Shown piece by piece: positions 33,772 to 42,819 of a stretch of 64,000 nucleotides of DNA. Origin of the DNA: an uncultured Oscillibacter sp. (GTDB lineage: Bacteria > Bacillota > Clostridia > Oscillospirales > Oscillospiraceae). Below the pieces are notes generated by a model, which was not told where the DNA came from, made no database searches, and saw only the letters and a program-made list of their open reading frames with translations. The stretch spans positions 1 through 64,000 of the forward strand of contig CANAWG010000012.1 in NCBI GenBank assembly GCA_947365245.1. Reading direction: 5' to 3'. Numbering within the stretch: position 1 is the stretch's first letter; the number at the start of each line of letters is the position of its first letter. A program made the position numbers and the translations under genes.

Positions 33772-36119
33772 CCCAGCACCCTCCTGGCGATCTCCACCGA
33801 CGCCCGGGCGTCCTTGGCGTAGCCGTCCGCCCCGATCTTCGCCGCGTACTCGGGCGTCACCACCGCGCCGCCCACGAACACCGCCGGCGGCACGTCCAGC
33901 GCCCGGAGACAGCGGACGGTCTCCTCCATGGCGGGCAGGGTGGTGGTCATCAGCGCGGAGAGGCCCACCAGCCCCACGTTCTGCTCCGCCGCGGTCCGGG
34001 CCACCGTCTCCGGCGGCACGTCCCGGCCCAGGTCGATCACCTGGTAGCCGTAGTTCTCCAGCAGGGTCCTGACGATGTTCTTGCCGATGTCGTGGATGTC
34101 CCCCCGGACGGTGGCCAGGATCAGCTTTCCCTTTTTCACCGTCCCGCCGCCCCGGGCCGCCAGGGCCTCCCGGACGGTCTCAAACACCGCCTGGGCCGCC
34201 TGGGCCGCCCCCAGCAGCTGGGGCAGGAACACCGTGCCCCTTTCGTAGCCGTCTCCCACCGCGTCCAGGGCGGGGATCAGCCGGCGCTCCACCAGGGCCA
34301 GCCCGTCCTCTGTCTCCAGTGCCTCCCGGGCAAGCCTTGCGGCGTCGGCCCGCAGGCCCCGGGCGACGGCCTCCTCCAGCGTCAGCGTCCCGGCGGAGGA
34401 AGCGCCGGCGGCGGGGGCGCCGGAGAACCGGGCGACGTAGTCCCGGCACTGGGCGTCCTCCCCCGAGAGCACCCGGAACGCCGCCACGGCGTCCATCATC
34501 TCCCGCTGGTTGGGGTTGAGGATGGGCATGGTCAGCCCCGCCGCCAGGGCCTGGATCAGGAAGTTCTCCGTCACCAGGGGGCGGTTGGGCAGGCCGAAAG
34601 AGATGTTGGACACCCCCAGCACCGTGTAGAGCCCCAGCTCCCGCCGGACGGTCCGAACCGCCTTCAGCGTCTCCGCCGCCTGGCTCTGCTGGGCGGAGAC
34701 CGTGAGGGCCAGGCAGTCGATCCACACGTCCTCCTTCGGGATGCCGCAGGCCAGCGCCGCCTCCAGGATGCGCCGGGCGATCTCCACCCGCCGCTCCGCC
34801 GTCCGGGGAATGCCCTCTTGATCCATGGTGAGGCCCACCACGGCGGCCCCGTACTTCTTCACGACGGGCAGAATCCGGCCAAGAACCGCCGGCTCGCCGT
34901 TGACGGAGTTCACCGCCGCCTTGCCGTTGTACACCCGCAGCGCCGCCTCCAGCGCCGCGGGGTTGGAGGAGTCCAACTGCAGGGGGAGGGACACGGCGCT
35001 CTGGAGCTTTTTCACCACCCGGGGGAGCAGCGCCGCCTCGTCCACCCCGGGACAGCCCACGTTCACATCCAGAATGTCCGCCCCGGCCTCCTCCTGCGCC
35101 GCGGCCACGTCCAGCACGTAGTCCAGATCGTCCTCCAGCAGCGCCTGCTGGAAGCGCTTCTTCCCGGTGGGGTTCACCCGCTCGCCGATGACCCGCACGC
35201 CCTCCAGATTCACAGAGACAGACGGGGTACAGACAAAGCCGCCGCCCCGGTACCGCCGTTGGGCGGGGCGGGCCCCCTCCAGCGCCGCTTTCAGGCGCCG
35301 GATATACGCCGGAGAGGTCCCGCAGCAGCCGCCGAAAATCGTGACCCCCAGCTCCAGGCAGGGGGCCAGGGCGGCGGCGAACGCCTCCGGTCCCATACTG
35401 TAGTGCCCGTCCACCGGATCCGGCAGTCCCGCGTTGGGCTTGGCCGCCACCGGCAGGCGGGTGTTCTCGCAGATCTCGCGGAGCAGCGGCGCCAGCTGAT
35501 CCGGCCCCAGGGAGCAGTTTACGCCGATGGCGTCGGCCCCCAGGCCCTCCAGCGTCCGGGCCATGGCGGCGGCGGTGCAGCCGGTGAAAGTGCGGCCGCC
35601 CTCCTCAAAGGACATGGTGACCAGCACCGGCAGATCCGTGTGCTCCTTGGCCGCCAGCAGCGCCGCCCGGGCCTCGTAGAGATCCGTCATGGTCTCAATG
35701 GCGATGAGATCCGCCCCCGCCGCCGCGCCGGCGGCCATCATCTCCCGGAAGAGCTCGTAGGCCTCCTCAAAGGTCAGCCGCCCCATGGGCTCCAGCAGCT
35801 CCCCCAGGGGGCCCACGTCCAGGGCCACCAGCGCCCGGCCCGCCACGGCCTCCCTGGCCGTTTGGACGGCGGCGGCGACGACCTCCGAAACGGTGCGGCC
35901 AGTGGGGGCCAGCTTCCGGGCGTTGGCCCCGAAAGTGTTGGCGTAGACCACCTGGCTGCCCGCCTCCGCGTACTCCCGGTACACGGAGGCCAGCAGCGCC
36001 GGGTCCGTCAGATTCAGCAGCTCCGGCACCCCCCCGGGGGGCAGGCCCCGCTGCTGGAGGACGGTGCCCATGGCCCCGTCCAGCAGCAGAATCCTATCCT
36101 GAAAGAGATCAGCTCCCAC
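33768..36119 (-). CDS. metH: Cobalamin-dependent methionine synthase without the activation domain
   Basis: A 783-residue enzyme transferring methyl from methyl-THF to homocysteine through B12. Domains: homocysteine-binding Zn barrel (residues ~8-290; IGVNCSLGP and GGCCGTSPAYI), pterin-binding barrel (~305-550; GERVNPTGKKRF), B12 cap and Rossmann domain (~570-783) with the DIHDIGKNIV motif that carries the axial His. The C-terminal SAM-dependent reactivation domain of E. coli MetH is absent and encoded as a separate gene just upstream. GTG start at 36119 with GGAGGG 8 bases before it; overlaps the activation gene by 11 bp. Confidence 0.95.
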   Translation of the reverse strand: MGADLFQDRILLLDGAMGTVLQQRGLPPGGVPELLNLTDPALLASVYREYAEAGSQVVYANTFGANARKLAPTGRTVSEVVAAAVQTAREAVAGRALVALDVGPLGELLEPMGRLTFEEAYELFREMMAAGAAAGADLIAIETMTDLYEARAALLAAKEHTDLPVLVTMSFEEGGRTFTGCTAAAMARTLEGLGADAIGVNCSLGPDQLAPLLREICENTRLPVAAKPNAGLPDPVDGHYSMGPEAFAAALAPCLELGVTIFGGCCGTSPAYIRRLKAALEGARPAQRRYRGGGFVCTPSVSVNLEGVRVIGERVNPTGKKRFQQALLEDDLDYVLDVAAAQEEAGADILDVNVGCPGVDEAALLPRVVKKLQSAVSLPLQLDSSNPAALEAALRVYNGKAAVNSVNGEPAVLGRILPVVKKYGAAVVGLTMDQEGIPRTAERRVEIARRILEAALACGIPKEDVWIDCLALTVSAQQSQAAETLKAVRTVRRELGLYTVLGVSNISFGLPNRPLVTENFLIQALAAGLTMPILNPNQREMMDAVAAFRVLSGEDAQCRDYVARFSGAPAAGASSAGTLTLEEAVARGLRADAARLAREALETEDGLALVERRLIPALDAVGDGYERGTVFLPQLLGAAQAAQAVFETVREALAARGGGTVKKGKLILATVRGDIHDIGKNIVRTLLENYGYQVIDLGRDVPPETVARTAAEQNVGLVGLSALMTTTLPAMEETVRCLRALDVPPAVFVGGAVVTPEYAAKIGADGYAKDARASVEIARRVLG

Positions 36120-36768
36120 AGTGTTTCCCTCCCCTGCGCAGGACGCAGCGGTCCCGCATCTGACAATAGGCGCACCCGCGGATCCGGGCCATCTGGGGCC
36201 GGTCGGAGATCCCGATGACGGCGGTGACGGACTTCACGGGGTTCAAAAGCAGGCTCTCCGTCACATGGAGCCCCAGCCGCCTCTGGCTGTCCAGGGCGGC
36301 GCAGAGCCCCCGCTGGAGCTCCAGGGACAAATCCCCGTAGCCGGGGCTGAACCGGTCCGTGAGATACCGCCCCGGAAAATAAGCGGAGAGCGCCTCCTCC
36401 GCCTCGTCGCAGCCCTGCTCCACCAGCGCGCTGCCGCAGGCGTCCAAAATCACGGCCCGGGCCATACTCCGCGCCTGGGCGGCGGTGAGCAATTGGTCGA
36501 ACCGCGTCCCCAAGGTGCAGGCCAGCAGGGCCGCCCGGTCACAGCTCTCCAGCATCCGGGCGGCGGTCTCCCCCTCCAGGGTGAGGTCCGTGCCCGCCAA
36601 ATGGACGCCGCAGGGGCGGCGCTCCAGGTCCCACACCCGGTAGATATACCGGGGGCGGAGCTGGGACCGCAGAGCCTCCATCTCCTCCTCCGTCTGCCGC
36701 CGCAGGGGCTCCGGCGCGTCCGCCGCCCCCAGATACCGCAGGGCCTCCGCTGTCACGTCGGGCTTCAT
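36109..36768 (-). CDS. Methionine synthase activation (reactivation domain) protein
   Basis: A 219-residue stand-alone counterpart of the MetH C-terminal domain, which binds SAM and remethylates oxidised cob(II)alamin. The RFSPGYGDLSLELQ segment (about residues 138-151) corresponds to the SAM-binding R-x-x-PGY motif. It ends with a Cys-rich tail (CAYCQMRDRC...HC), a possible extra metal or Fe-S site. First gene of the three-gene operon with overlapping stops and starts, which fits equal expression with metH. Confidence 0.9.
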   Translation of the reverse strand: MKPDVTAEALRYLGAADAPEPLRRQTEEEMEALRSQLRPRYIYRVWDLERRPCGVHLAGTDLTLEGETAARMLESCDRAALLACTLGTRFDQLLTAAQARSMARAVILDACGSALVEQGCDEAEEALSAYFPGRYLTDRFSPGYGDLSLELQRGLCAALDSQRRLGLHVTESLLLNPVKSVTAVIGISDRPQMARIRGCAYCQMRDRCVLRRGGKHCGS

Positions 36769-36799
36769 CCGCGCCCCTCCCCTCTGCTGAAAATGCCAG

Positions 36800-36863
36800 C
36801 GCAGGGCTCCCCGGCCCTGTGCGTCTTTCGGAAAATTTTACACCCTTTCCCGCCCCGCGTCAA
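36800..36863 (-). promoter_or_regulatory. Methionine operon promoter and leader hairpin
   Basis: On the minus strand TTGACG (36858-36863), 17-base spacer, TAAAAT (36835-36840). The leader of about 60 bases contains a GCGCAGGGC-GCCCTGTGC hairpin (36800-36823). It is too short for a SAM or cobalamin riboswitch, and I see no riboswitch core here. Ten consecutive C (36893-36902) lie about 30 bp upstream. The rest of the 383-bp gap is GC-rich and empty. Confidence 0.78.
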
Positions 36864-37080
36864 TATTGCCGGTCGATTTCCGGCGGCGGTCTCCCCCCCC
36901 CCGCCGGCCCCTTGGAGGCGTCCCATTTTTATTTTGCAGGGGGCGGCCGCCAGCCGCTGCCCGCGGGAGAGGACACCCCCCTCGGGGGACGGGCGGCTGA
37001 TAATGGCCCCTACAGGGTTCATCCGAAAAAAACAAAATCATAAAATGCGCGTTTGGGCACGCCTTGGTCCCTTTCGGGGC

Positions 37081-37109
37081 TTGACGAAACCGGACAGGAA
37101 TTGTAAAAT
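37081..37109 (+). promoter_or_regulatory. Aminotransferase gene promoter
   Basis: TTGACG (37081-37086), 17-base spacer, TAAAAT (37104-37109). The elements are identical to those of the divergent methionine operon promoter, although spacer sequences differ. Confidence 0.82.
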
Positions 37110-37151
37110 ATGCTGGTCAAATTGATCCTGAACCACAAGGAGGGAACCGAA

Positions 37152-38306
37152 ATGCAAGCGCTGTCCACCCGCACGGCCCACTTCACCGACTCGGTAATCC
37201 GGCGCATGACCCGGATCTCCAATCAATACGGCGCCGTCAACCTCTCCCAGGGCTTTCCGGACTTCGACCCGCCCCAGGCCATCCTGGACCGGCTGGCCCA
37301 GACCGCCGGGGAGAACGTCCACCAGTACTCCATCACCTGGGGCGCCCAGAACTTCCGGGAGGCCCTGGCGGAGAAGCAGACCCGCTGCATGGGCCGCCGC
37401 CTCGACCCGAACAGCGAGATCACCGTCACCTGCGGCAGCACGGAGGCCATGATGGCCGCCATGATGACCGTGGCCAATCCCGGCGACAAGGTGATCGTCT
37501 TCTCCCCGTTCTATGAGAACTACGGCGCGGACACCATCCTCTCCGGGGCGGAGCCCATCTACGTGCCCCTGACGCCGCCGGAGTTCCGCTTCGACCCGGA
37601 GGCGCTGGAGGACGCCTTCCGCCAGCATCCCAAGGCGCTGGTGCTGTGCAACCCCTCCAACCCCTGCGGGCGGGTGTTTACCCGGGAAGAGCTGGAGGTC
37701 ATCGCCGCCCTCGCGGAGAAGTACGACGCCTACGTCATCACCGACGAGGTGTACGAGCACATCGTCTACGCCCCCCACCGGCACGTCTATTTCGCCACCC
37801 TCCCGGGCATGTGGCAGCGGACCATCTCCTGCTCCTCCCTCTCCAAGACCTACTCCATCACCGGCTGGCGGCTGGGCTACACCATCGCCCCGGCGGAGAT
37901 CTCGGAGCGGATCAAGAAAGTCCACGACTTCCTCACCGTGGGGGCGGCGGCCCCACTTCAGGAGGCGGTGATCCCCGGGCTGCGGTTCGGCCAGGACTAC
38001 TACGACGAGCTGCTGGCCAAGTACACCCACAAGCGGGAGCTGTTCCTCCGGGGGCTGGACGACCTGGGACTCGCCCACACCAATCCGGAGGGGGCCTACT
38101 ACGTCCTGCTGGACATCTCCCGGTACGGCTATGACAGCGACCTGGACTTCTGCGAGATGCTGGCCCGGGACGTGGGCGTGGGAGCCGTGCCCGGCTCCAG
38201 CTTCTTCCGAGAGCCGGTGAACCACCTGATCCGCCTCCACTTCGCCAAAAAGGACGAGACGCTGCTGGACGCCCTGAACCGCCTGGAGAAGCTGAAAACG
38301 CTCTGA
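37152..38306 (+). CDS. PLP-dependent class I aminotransferase
   Basis: A 384-residue fold-type I enzyme. Visible: YGAVNLSQGFPDFDPP start (about residues 28-42), substrate and PLP contacts N-PSNPCGR (about 166-173), DEVYEH (about 200-205), and PLP lysine in SSLSKTYSITGWRLGY (Lys about 236). The sequence is closest in feel to the KAT/methionine aminotransferase group (YbdL/MtnE-like), and its divergent pairing with methionine genes agrees, but substrate cannot be fixed by reading. Start at 37152 after AGGAGGG; an in-frame ATG at 37110 falls inside the promoter. Confidence 0.88.
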   Translation: MQALSTRTAHFTDSVIRRMTRISNQYGAVNLSQGFPDFDPPQAILDRLAQTAGENVHQYSITWGAQNFREALAEKQTRCMGRRLDPNSEITVTCGSTEAMMAAMMTVANPGDKVIVFSPFYENYGADTILSGAEPIYVPLTPPEFRFDPEALEDAFRQHPKALVLCNPSNPCGRVFTREELEVIAALAEKYDAYVITDEVYEHIVYAPHRHVYFATLPGMWQRTISCSSLSKTYSITGWRLGYTIAPAEISERIKKVHDFLTVGAAAPLQEAVIPGLRFGQDYYDELLAKYTHKRELFLRGLDDLGLAHTNPEGAYYVLLDISRYGYDSDLDFCEMLARDVGVGAVPGSSFFREPVNHLIRLHFAKKDETLLDALNRLEKLKTL

Positions 38307-38331
38307 CCGCTTCTGCGCCGCGGGAAAATCA

Positions 38332-38362
38332 AAAAGGAGAGGCTCTCGCCTCTCCTTTTTTC
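38332..38362. terminator. Bidirectional terminator between the aminotransferase gene and spo0A
   Basis: Perfect 13-bp stem 38332-38344 with 38349-38361, TCTC loop, A5 on the left and T6 on the right, between convergent genes. Confidence 0.93.
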
Positions 38363-38371
38363 ACTCTCCGC

Positions 38372-39139
38372 TCAGCAGGACAGCCGGCCGCCGCTGCTTC
38401 GCAGCTCCAGCACCAGCCTGTCCGCGATCATGGCGATGAACTCGCTGTTGGTGGGCTTGCCCTTGGCGTTGGAGACGGTGTAGCCGAAGTACTTCTGCAG
38501 CGTCTCCAGGTCGCCCCGGTCCCAGGCTACCTCGATGGCGTGGCGGATGGCCCGTTCCACCCGGGAGGGCGTCGTGGCAAACCGCTTGGCCACCGCCGGG
38601 TACAAAACCTTGGTCACGGCGTTGATCACGTCCATGTCCTCCACAGTGATCATAATAGCCTCCCGCAGGTACTGGTAGCCCTTGATGTGGGCGGGGACGC
38701 CGATCTCGTGGATCACGGAGGTCACCATGTTCTTCAAAGAGGAGGCGTGGTCCTCCGCCGGGGCGGACTGGGCGAACACCGAGCGCATCCGGTCCAGCAG
38801 GGCGCCGATCTCGCAGGGCTTGGGCAGGAAATAGCTGACGCCCAGGTCGCCGGCCTCCGATACCACCTGGTCGGCGCAGAAAGCCGAGAGCAGGATGACC
38901 TTGGGCATGGCGCCGCTGTCCTTCAGCTGCCGCAGGACGGACAGCCCGTCCTGACCCGGCAGCACCACGTCCATCACCAGAAGATCCGGCCGGCGCTCAA
39001 ACGCCAGCTCCAGAGCCTCCGCTCCGCTTCCCGTAGATCCCACCACCGTAAAGCTCTCGCTTTTCTCGATCTCTTCCCGCAGCATCGTGCGAAATTCCTC
39101 GTTGGCGTCCGCCAGCAATACGTTTCTTCTGATGTCCAT
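38372..39139 (-). CDS. spo0A: Spo0A, master regulator of sporulation
   Basis: A 255-residue response regulator. N-terminal receiver: DANEEF acidic pair (about residues 11-16), phospho-Asp in [13 protein letters not shown] (about 53-65), LSAF and PKP switch residues. C-terminal Spo0A DNA-binding domain: [20 protein letters not shown] and the recognition region [17 protein letters not shown], then [12 protein letters not shown]. Complete; proves the organism has the sporulation pathway. Start ATG with AAGGGG upstream. Confidence 0.98.
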   Translation of the reverse strand: MDIRRNVLLADANEEFRTMLREEIEKSESFTVVGSTGSGAEALELAFERRPDLLVMDVVLPGQDGLSVLRQLKDSGAMPKVILLSAFCADQVVSEAGDLGVSYFLPKPCEIGALLDRMRSVFAQSAPAEDHASSLKNMVTSVIHEIGVPAHIKGYQYLREAIMITVEDMDVINAVTKVLYPAVAKRFATTPSRVERAIRHAIEVAWDRGDLETLQKYFGYTVSNAKGKPTNSEFIAMIADRLVLELRSSGGRLSC

Positions 39140-39211
39140 GATTTCCCCTTGTCCTTTTCCAAATTTTAGGAATTGCGACGTGTTCTCATCCCTTGGAATC
39201 GCCTTTTCTAT

Positions 39212-39276
39212 AATTTAGCATAAATTTACAGTTTTTTCAAGCGTCTCTGTAAATAAATTCCAAGAAATATTCGACA
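39212..39276 (-). promoter_or_regulatory. spo0A promoter with a 0A box
   Basis: On the minus strand TTGAAA (39235-39240), 17-base spacer, TAAATT (39212-39217), about 70 bp before the gene. Further upstream is a perfect TGTCGAA Spo0A box (39270-39276, minus strand), suggesting autoregulation. Confidence 0.7.
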
Positions 39277-39353
39277 GCTTTCTCAGGACAGGCCCCGTGA
39301 CTTTATGATAACATCCATCCCTTTTCCGCGGCCGGACAGTATATCGGGATATT

Positions 39354-40892
39354 TTATGGCAGGATATGCCCGGATTCGGCGGCCTCCCGGCGGCAGAGCT
39401 TCACCCCCGCCAGGGCCACGGCGAAGACGAACCAGAAGATCACCATCACCCTCGGATAGTGCCACAGGTAATCCGCCAGACCGCAGACCATGCAGCCGCA
39501 CAGGGCCGAGGCGGCGGCGCAGGTAATCGTGCGGGCGGCGGAGGGCCCGCAGTGACGCACCGTGCGGGCCGCCTGCTTGATGTTCCACAGCATGGCCCCC
39601 AGGAAGCTCACCACGCCCAGAAGCCCCGTCTGGAGCCAGACCTCCAGGTAGAAGTTGTGGGAGTGGACGTAGGGGAAGTTTGCGTGGTAGAGGTTCCAGT
39701 CGGCGGCGTAGAGCTTGGGCACCGCGGCCCCCAGACCGATGCCCCGGACGGGGCGGCTGCGGATCATCTCCAGCGCCGCCAGGAGCGTGGGAATCCGGTT
39801 GAGGGTGGAGGAGTCCGAAAAATTGCCAATGGTCAGAATGCGGTTCCATATAGTGGCGGGCAGCAGCGGAATGCACAGTACGCACAGCGCCGCGCACAGG
39901 GGAATCAGCCTGGGCCGCCACAAAAACACAAACACCGCCATGGCGCAGGCCAGCCCCACCCAGCTGGCCCGGGAGTAGGTCATGCCCGCGGCGGCCACAC
40001 CCAGGACCAGAATGCCGCCGGCCATCAGCCTGCTGTACAGGTGTTTGGAGCAGAGAATCAGCGCGGCCACCAGGGGCAGCAGCAGCAGCAGCACCTCGCA
40101 GAACGTATTGGCGTTGTCGAAGAAAGACTCCACCCGACCGGGCATTCCGGCGTTGACTTTTAAATCCACGTAGGAGCGGTTGACCTCCACGCCCTGGATG
40201 CGCTGGAACACGCCGTAGGCCGAGGACACCAGCACGCACACCGCGCCGCCGGCCAGGAGGCGCTTCAGATCCTCCACGCGGCGGACGGCGCTGACCGTCA
40301 CCAGCACGCACAGAGCGGCGGAGATGTGGTAGAAGAGATAGCGCAGGGACTGGGAGGGCGCGTAGGACATTGCCGCGCCCAAGAAAGCCGCGCCGAAGAG
40401 CACCACCGGGTAAAAGCCCACCGACGCCATGTCCAGCCGGAAGTCCGCACGGCCCATGGACCCGGCGTAAAAGAGCGCCAGCAGCAGCGAAAACGCCATG
40501 AGGCTGTAGGCGTTGTTCCAGTGGGTAAAGGGGATGATCCAAAGCAGCATGATGAGCCAGGACTGGGCCACGGCGGTCTCCTCCCCCAGGCGGAATGCCA
40601 GCCGGGCGAAAAAGCTGTCCTCAAAGGTCAGCGGCAATGCCTCATAGAGCCTGCGCAGCAGCCAGCCGGGCAGGTTCACCAGAAACGACAGCACACGGCA
40701 CAGCGCGCTCTCCCCCCAGGCCCGGGCCACAACGCCCTCCCGGCACAGCGGGCGCAGCACGGCGCTGCCGTCGATCTGGCCGCTGCACCAGCGGCCCAGG
40801 GCCGCCAGCAGACGGTGGAGGCCGCTGTCCTCGTAGACGGACGCCAGGGCCAGGCACAGGCGGTATACGGAGCTCTCGCGAATCAGGGTCAT
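39354..40892 (-). CDS. O-antigen ligase/Wzy-family polysaccharide protein
   Basis: A 512-residue polytopic membrane protein with about 10-12 membrane segments and a large external loop (about residues 280-350 region), the layout of the O-antigen ligase/polymerase (Wzy_C) superfamily. Recognisable late motif: RPVRGIGLGAAVP then YVHSHNFYLEVWLQTGLLG, where the H-x-x-x-L of the ligase loop is placed. It probably polymerises or ligates surface polysaccharide; in a Gram-positive the acceptor is unknown. Start at 40892, after TGAGGA; the longer frame runs back into the glycosyltransferase gene. 26 bp downstream of it. Confidence 0.85.
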   Translation of the reverse strand: MTLIRESSVYRLCLALASVYEDSGLHRLLAALGRWCSGQIDGSAVLRPLCREGVVARAWGESALCRVLSFLVNLPGWLLRRLYEALPLTFEDSFFARLAFRLGEETAVAQSWLIMLLWIIPFTHWNNAYSLMAFSLLLALFYAGSMGRADFRLDMASVGFYPVVLFGAAFLGAAMSYAPSQSLRYLFYHISAALCVLVTVSAVRRVEDLKRLLAGGAVCVLVSSAYGVFQRIQGVEVNRSYVDLKVNAGMPGRVESFFDNANTFCEVLLLLLPLVAALILCSKHLYSRLMAGGILVLGVAAAGMTYSRASWVGLACAMAVFVFLWRPRLIPLCAALCVLCIPLLPATIWNRILTIGNFSDSSTLNRIPTLLAALEMIRSRPVRGIGLGAAVPKLYAADWNLYHANFPYVHSHNFYLEVWLQTGLLGVVSFLGAMLWNIKQAARTVRHCGPSAARTITCAAASALCGCMVCGLADYLWHYPRVMVIFWFVFAVALAGVKLCRREAAESGHILP

Positions 40893-40918
40893 GAAAATGT
40901 CCTCACTTTTATCAACTA

Positions 40919-41932
40919 TCAACGGTTTTTCAGCCGGTACAGCCAGGTCAGCAGGGTGAAGTGCCCGCCCCGCACCAGCCTCGCCGCCAGCTGCTTGTTG
41001 CGGCTCATGCCCGCGGGAGTCACGGTGCGGATGGCCTCCGCCATCTCCGGCTCGGCGCACAGCGCCTCCACCGCCCGCCGCTTCTGGGCCCAGGTCTTGG
41101 GGCTGCCTTTGGCGTACTCGTTGCCCACGGCGATCAAAAGGCCCGCCCAGTTGGAGCACTCCCGCCACTGGGGGCGGGCGGCCTCCAGGCCGTACCTCTC
41201 CGCCAGGGCCGCCTTGCGCTCCATGAAGCGGGCGAAGACCTGCCGGAAGTCCGCCATGTATTTATGGGTGGCGGAGGCGGGATTCAGCAGGTAGCGGTAC
41301 AGGGGCTCTTCCGTCACGGCCAATTTTTGGGCGTTGCAGAAGTACTCCATCAGAAAGATCTCGTCCTCCAGATAGGCCCCCTCGAAGGTGATCCCCGCCT
41401 CCCGGAGGATTTTGGCGGAGAAGAGGTAGCGCCAGATAAAGCCGTTGAAGACGGGCTGGGCCAGCCGGTCCCCCAGCAGGGGGTAGACGATCCCCTCCAG
41501 GATGCCCTGGCGGTCATAGACCCCCGCCGGCAGCACCAGCTCCACAGAGGTCCCCCCATCGGGGTACAGGTTCCGGTGGGCGCAGGCGGCGGAGTCCGCC
41601 CCGGCCTGGGAGCGCAGGTTCCACAGGATCTCCAAGGCCTGGGGCTCCAGGGCGTCGTCGGCGTCCAGAAAGGCGATATACTCCCCCCGGGCCTCCCGGA
41701 GCCCTCGGTTCCGGGCCTCGCTGACGCCGGCGTTTTGGGGCTGGTGGAGGGCCCGCACCCGGCTGTCCTCCGCGGCCAGCGCGTCGCAGATGGCCGGGGA
41801 GCCGTCGGTGCAGCCGTCGTCCACCAGCAGCAGCTCCCAGTCGGAAAAGGTCTGCCGCTTCACGCTCTCCGCACACGCGGTCAGGAAGTTCTCCGCCTGA
41901 TAGACGGGGACGATCACGGAAATACCGGGCAT
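40919..41932 (-). CDS. Family 2 glycosyltransferase
   Basis: A 337-residue GT-A enzyme: ISVIVPVYQAENFLTAC start (about residues 4-20), nucleotide-sugar Asp in LLLVDDGCTDGS (about 35-46), N-GVSEARNRGL (about 67-77) and DADDALEP (about 89-96, the DXD metal site). No membrane segment. Operon with the O-antigen ligase-like gene, so it likely builds the same surface glycan. ATG start has AAGGAGGAG before it, and a 160-bp repeat element ends 26 bp upstream. Confidence 0.92.
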   Translation of the reverse strand: MPGISVIVPVYQAENFLTACAESVKRQTFSDWELLLVDDGCTDGSPAICDALAAEDSRVRALHQPQNAGVSEARNRGLREARGEYIAFLDADDALEPQALEILWNLRSQAGADSAACAHRNLYPDGGTSVELVLPAGVYDRQGILEGIVYPLLGDRLAQPVFNGFIWRYLFSAKILREAGITFEGAYLEDEIFLMEYFCNAQKLAVTEEPLYRYLLNPASATHKYMADFRQVFARFMERKAALAERYGLEAARPQWRECSNWAGLLIAVGNEYAKGSPKTWAQKRRAVEALCAEPEMAEAIRTVTPAGMSRNKQLAARLVRGGHFTLLTWLYRLKNR

Positions 41933-41958
41933 GCCACTCCTCCTTCAAAACGCTCTCA

Positions 41959-42118
41959 GACCCTGTATCCATAACCGCGGATGCCGGATGGGCGGGGGAT
42001 TTTCTCACCGGACAAGGAGATTTTCCGCGGGAATCCTGACGGATTTCAAGGGAAATTGACGCGGTATGGCGGGAAAGGGCCCGGCCAGGCGGCGTTCAAC
42101 GGTTGTGAATGCAGGTTC
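41959..42118 (-). mobile_element. 160-bp terminal-inverted-repeat element, copy A (MITE-like)
   Basis: Bounded by imperfect inverted repeats of 18 bp (41959-41976 and 42101-42118; GA-CCTGYATYCAYAACC type). By hand alignment about 128 of 160 positions match the copy at 50307-50466 in opposite window orientation, with no insertion or deletion. It encodes no transposase. It lies 26 bp before the start codon of the glycosyltransferase gene and is oriented toward it exactly as copy B is oriented toward its downstream gene. Its internal promoter is poor (TTGAAA, 18 bases, GAAAAT). Confidence 0.75.
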
Positions 42119-42226
42119 TTAGCGGGGCCTGTCCCCCCGTCGGCGGACCGGGCGGTCACAGGGATATTTTACCCCATCCCGGCCGGAAGGTCAAGCATGA
42201 AGCGTTGGCCCGGAGGAGACGCCGCG

Positions 42227-42748
42227 TCACTCCCCCCGCCCCTCCGGCGAGATGGGCAGGTCCACCACGGGGACGCCCCGGCTCATGGCATAGGCCACCG
42301 TGTACCGGGTGCCGCCGGGGGTGCCGTCAAAGGCGGCGATCACCAGAGAGGAACGGTCCACCATGTACCGGTCCCGCCGGTGCATACAGCCGGAGGTATA
42401 CCGGGCGGAGACCACCGTCTCATAGTCGCAGGCCTCCACCAGCCGGGCGTACCGCTCCCGCTGGTCCCGGGGCCAGGCGTCGGCCTGGGTGGGACAGGGG
42501 ACGGCGGCCTCCAGCGTCACCTCCGGATGCTCGTCCCGCAGCCGCAGGACGCACTCGCAGAAGTAGAGGTCGCACCCCTGGGCCATGCCGCAGAGGAAGT
42601 GGCGGCAGCCCTCCTGATAGGCGGCTTCCACCGCGTCCGCGATGCGCCGCTTCAGGGCGATGCAGCGCGCGTCCGATTCGTCATAACCCCAGGGGAGCTT
42701 GGCCGGGCGGTGGCCGGTGAAGCAGCAGCAGCGCTGTCTTGCCCGCAT
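42227..42748 (-). CDS. SLOG-family protein (DUF1273/YpsA-like)
   Basis: A 173-residue Rossmann-like protein: CCCFTGHRPAKLPWGYDE start (FTGHRP, about residues 8-14), GCRHFLCGMAQGCDLYFCE (about 47-65), the PCPTQADAWP loop, and C-terminal SSLVIAAFDGTPGGTRYTVAYA (about 134-155). These are hallmarks of the DUF1273 branch of the SLOG nucleotide-binding superfamily; members are proposed to bind nucleotide ligands, function unproven. Not in an obvious operon; its own promoter precedes it. Confidence 0.88.
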   Translation of the reverse strand: MRARQRCCCFTGHRPAKLPWGYDESDARCIALKRRIADAVEAAYQEGCRHFLCGMAQGCDLYFCECVLRLRDEHPEVTLEAAVPCPTQADAWPRDQRERYARLVEACDYETVVSARYTSGCMHRRDRYMVDRSSLVIAAFDGTPGGTRYTVAYAMSRGVPVVDLPISPEGRGE

Positions 42749-42781
42749 GAAGCCGCCTCCTCTCTGTCAGTTCTTCTCCAC

Positions 42782-42810
42782 AGTATAGAACATTTGTTTT
42801 TATTTGTAAA
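42782..42810 (-). promoter_or_regulatory. Promoter of the SLOG gene
   Basis: On the minus strand TTTACA (42805-42810), 17-base spacer, TATACT (42782-42787). Confidence 0.75.
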
Positions 42811-42819
42811 GGGGTTTGT

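Noticed and set aside
33630-36218. 862-codon plus-strand frame opposite metH
   Set aside because: Arg/Pro/Gly/His-rich shadow frame; metH on the minus strand has complete, ordered domains.
36769-37080. SAM (S-box) or cobalamin riboswitch before the methionine operon
   Set aside because: The predicted transcript leader is only about 60 bases and no S-box or B12-box core is visible in the wider gap; a covariance-model search would settle it.
41981-42118. A ~46-codon frame (MPDGRGIF...) shared by both copies of the 160-bp element
   Set aside because: The frame is preserved because there are no indels, but substitutions are not concentrated at third positions and there is no ribosome site, so non-coding DNA is more likely.
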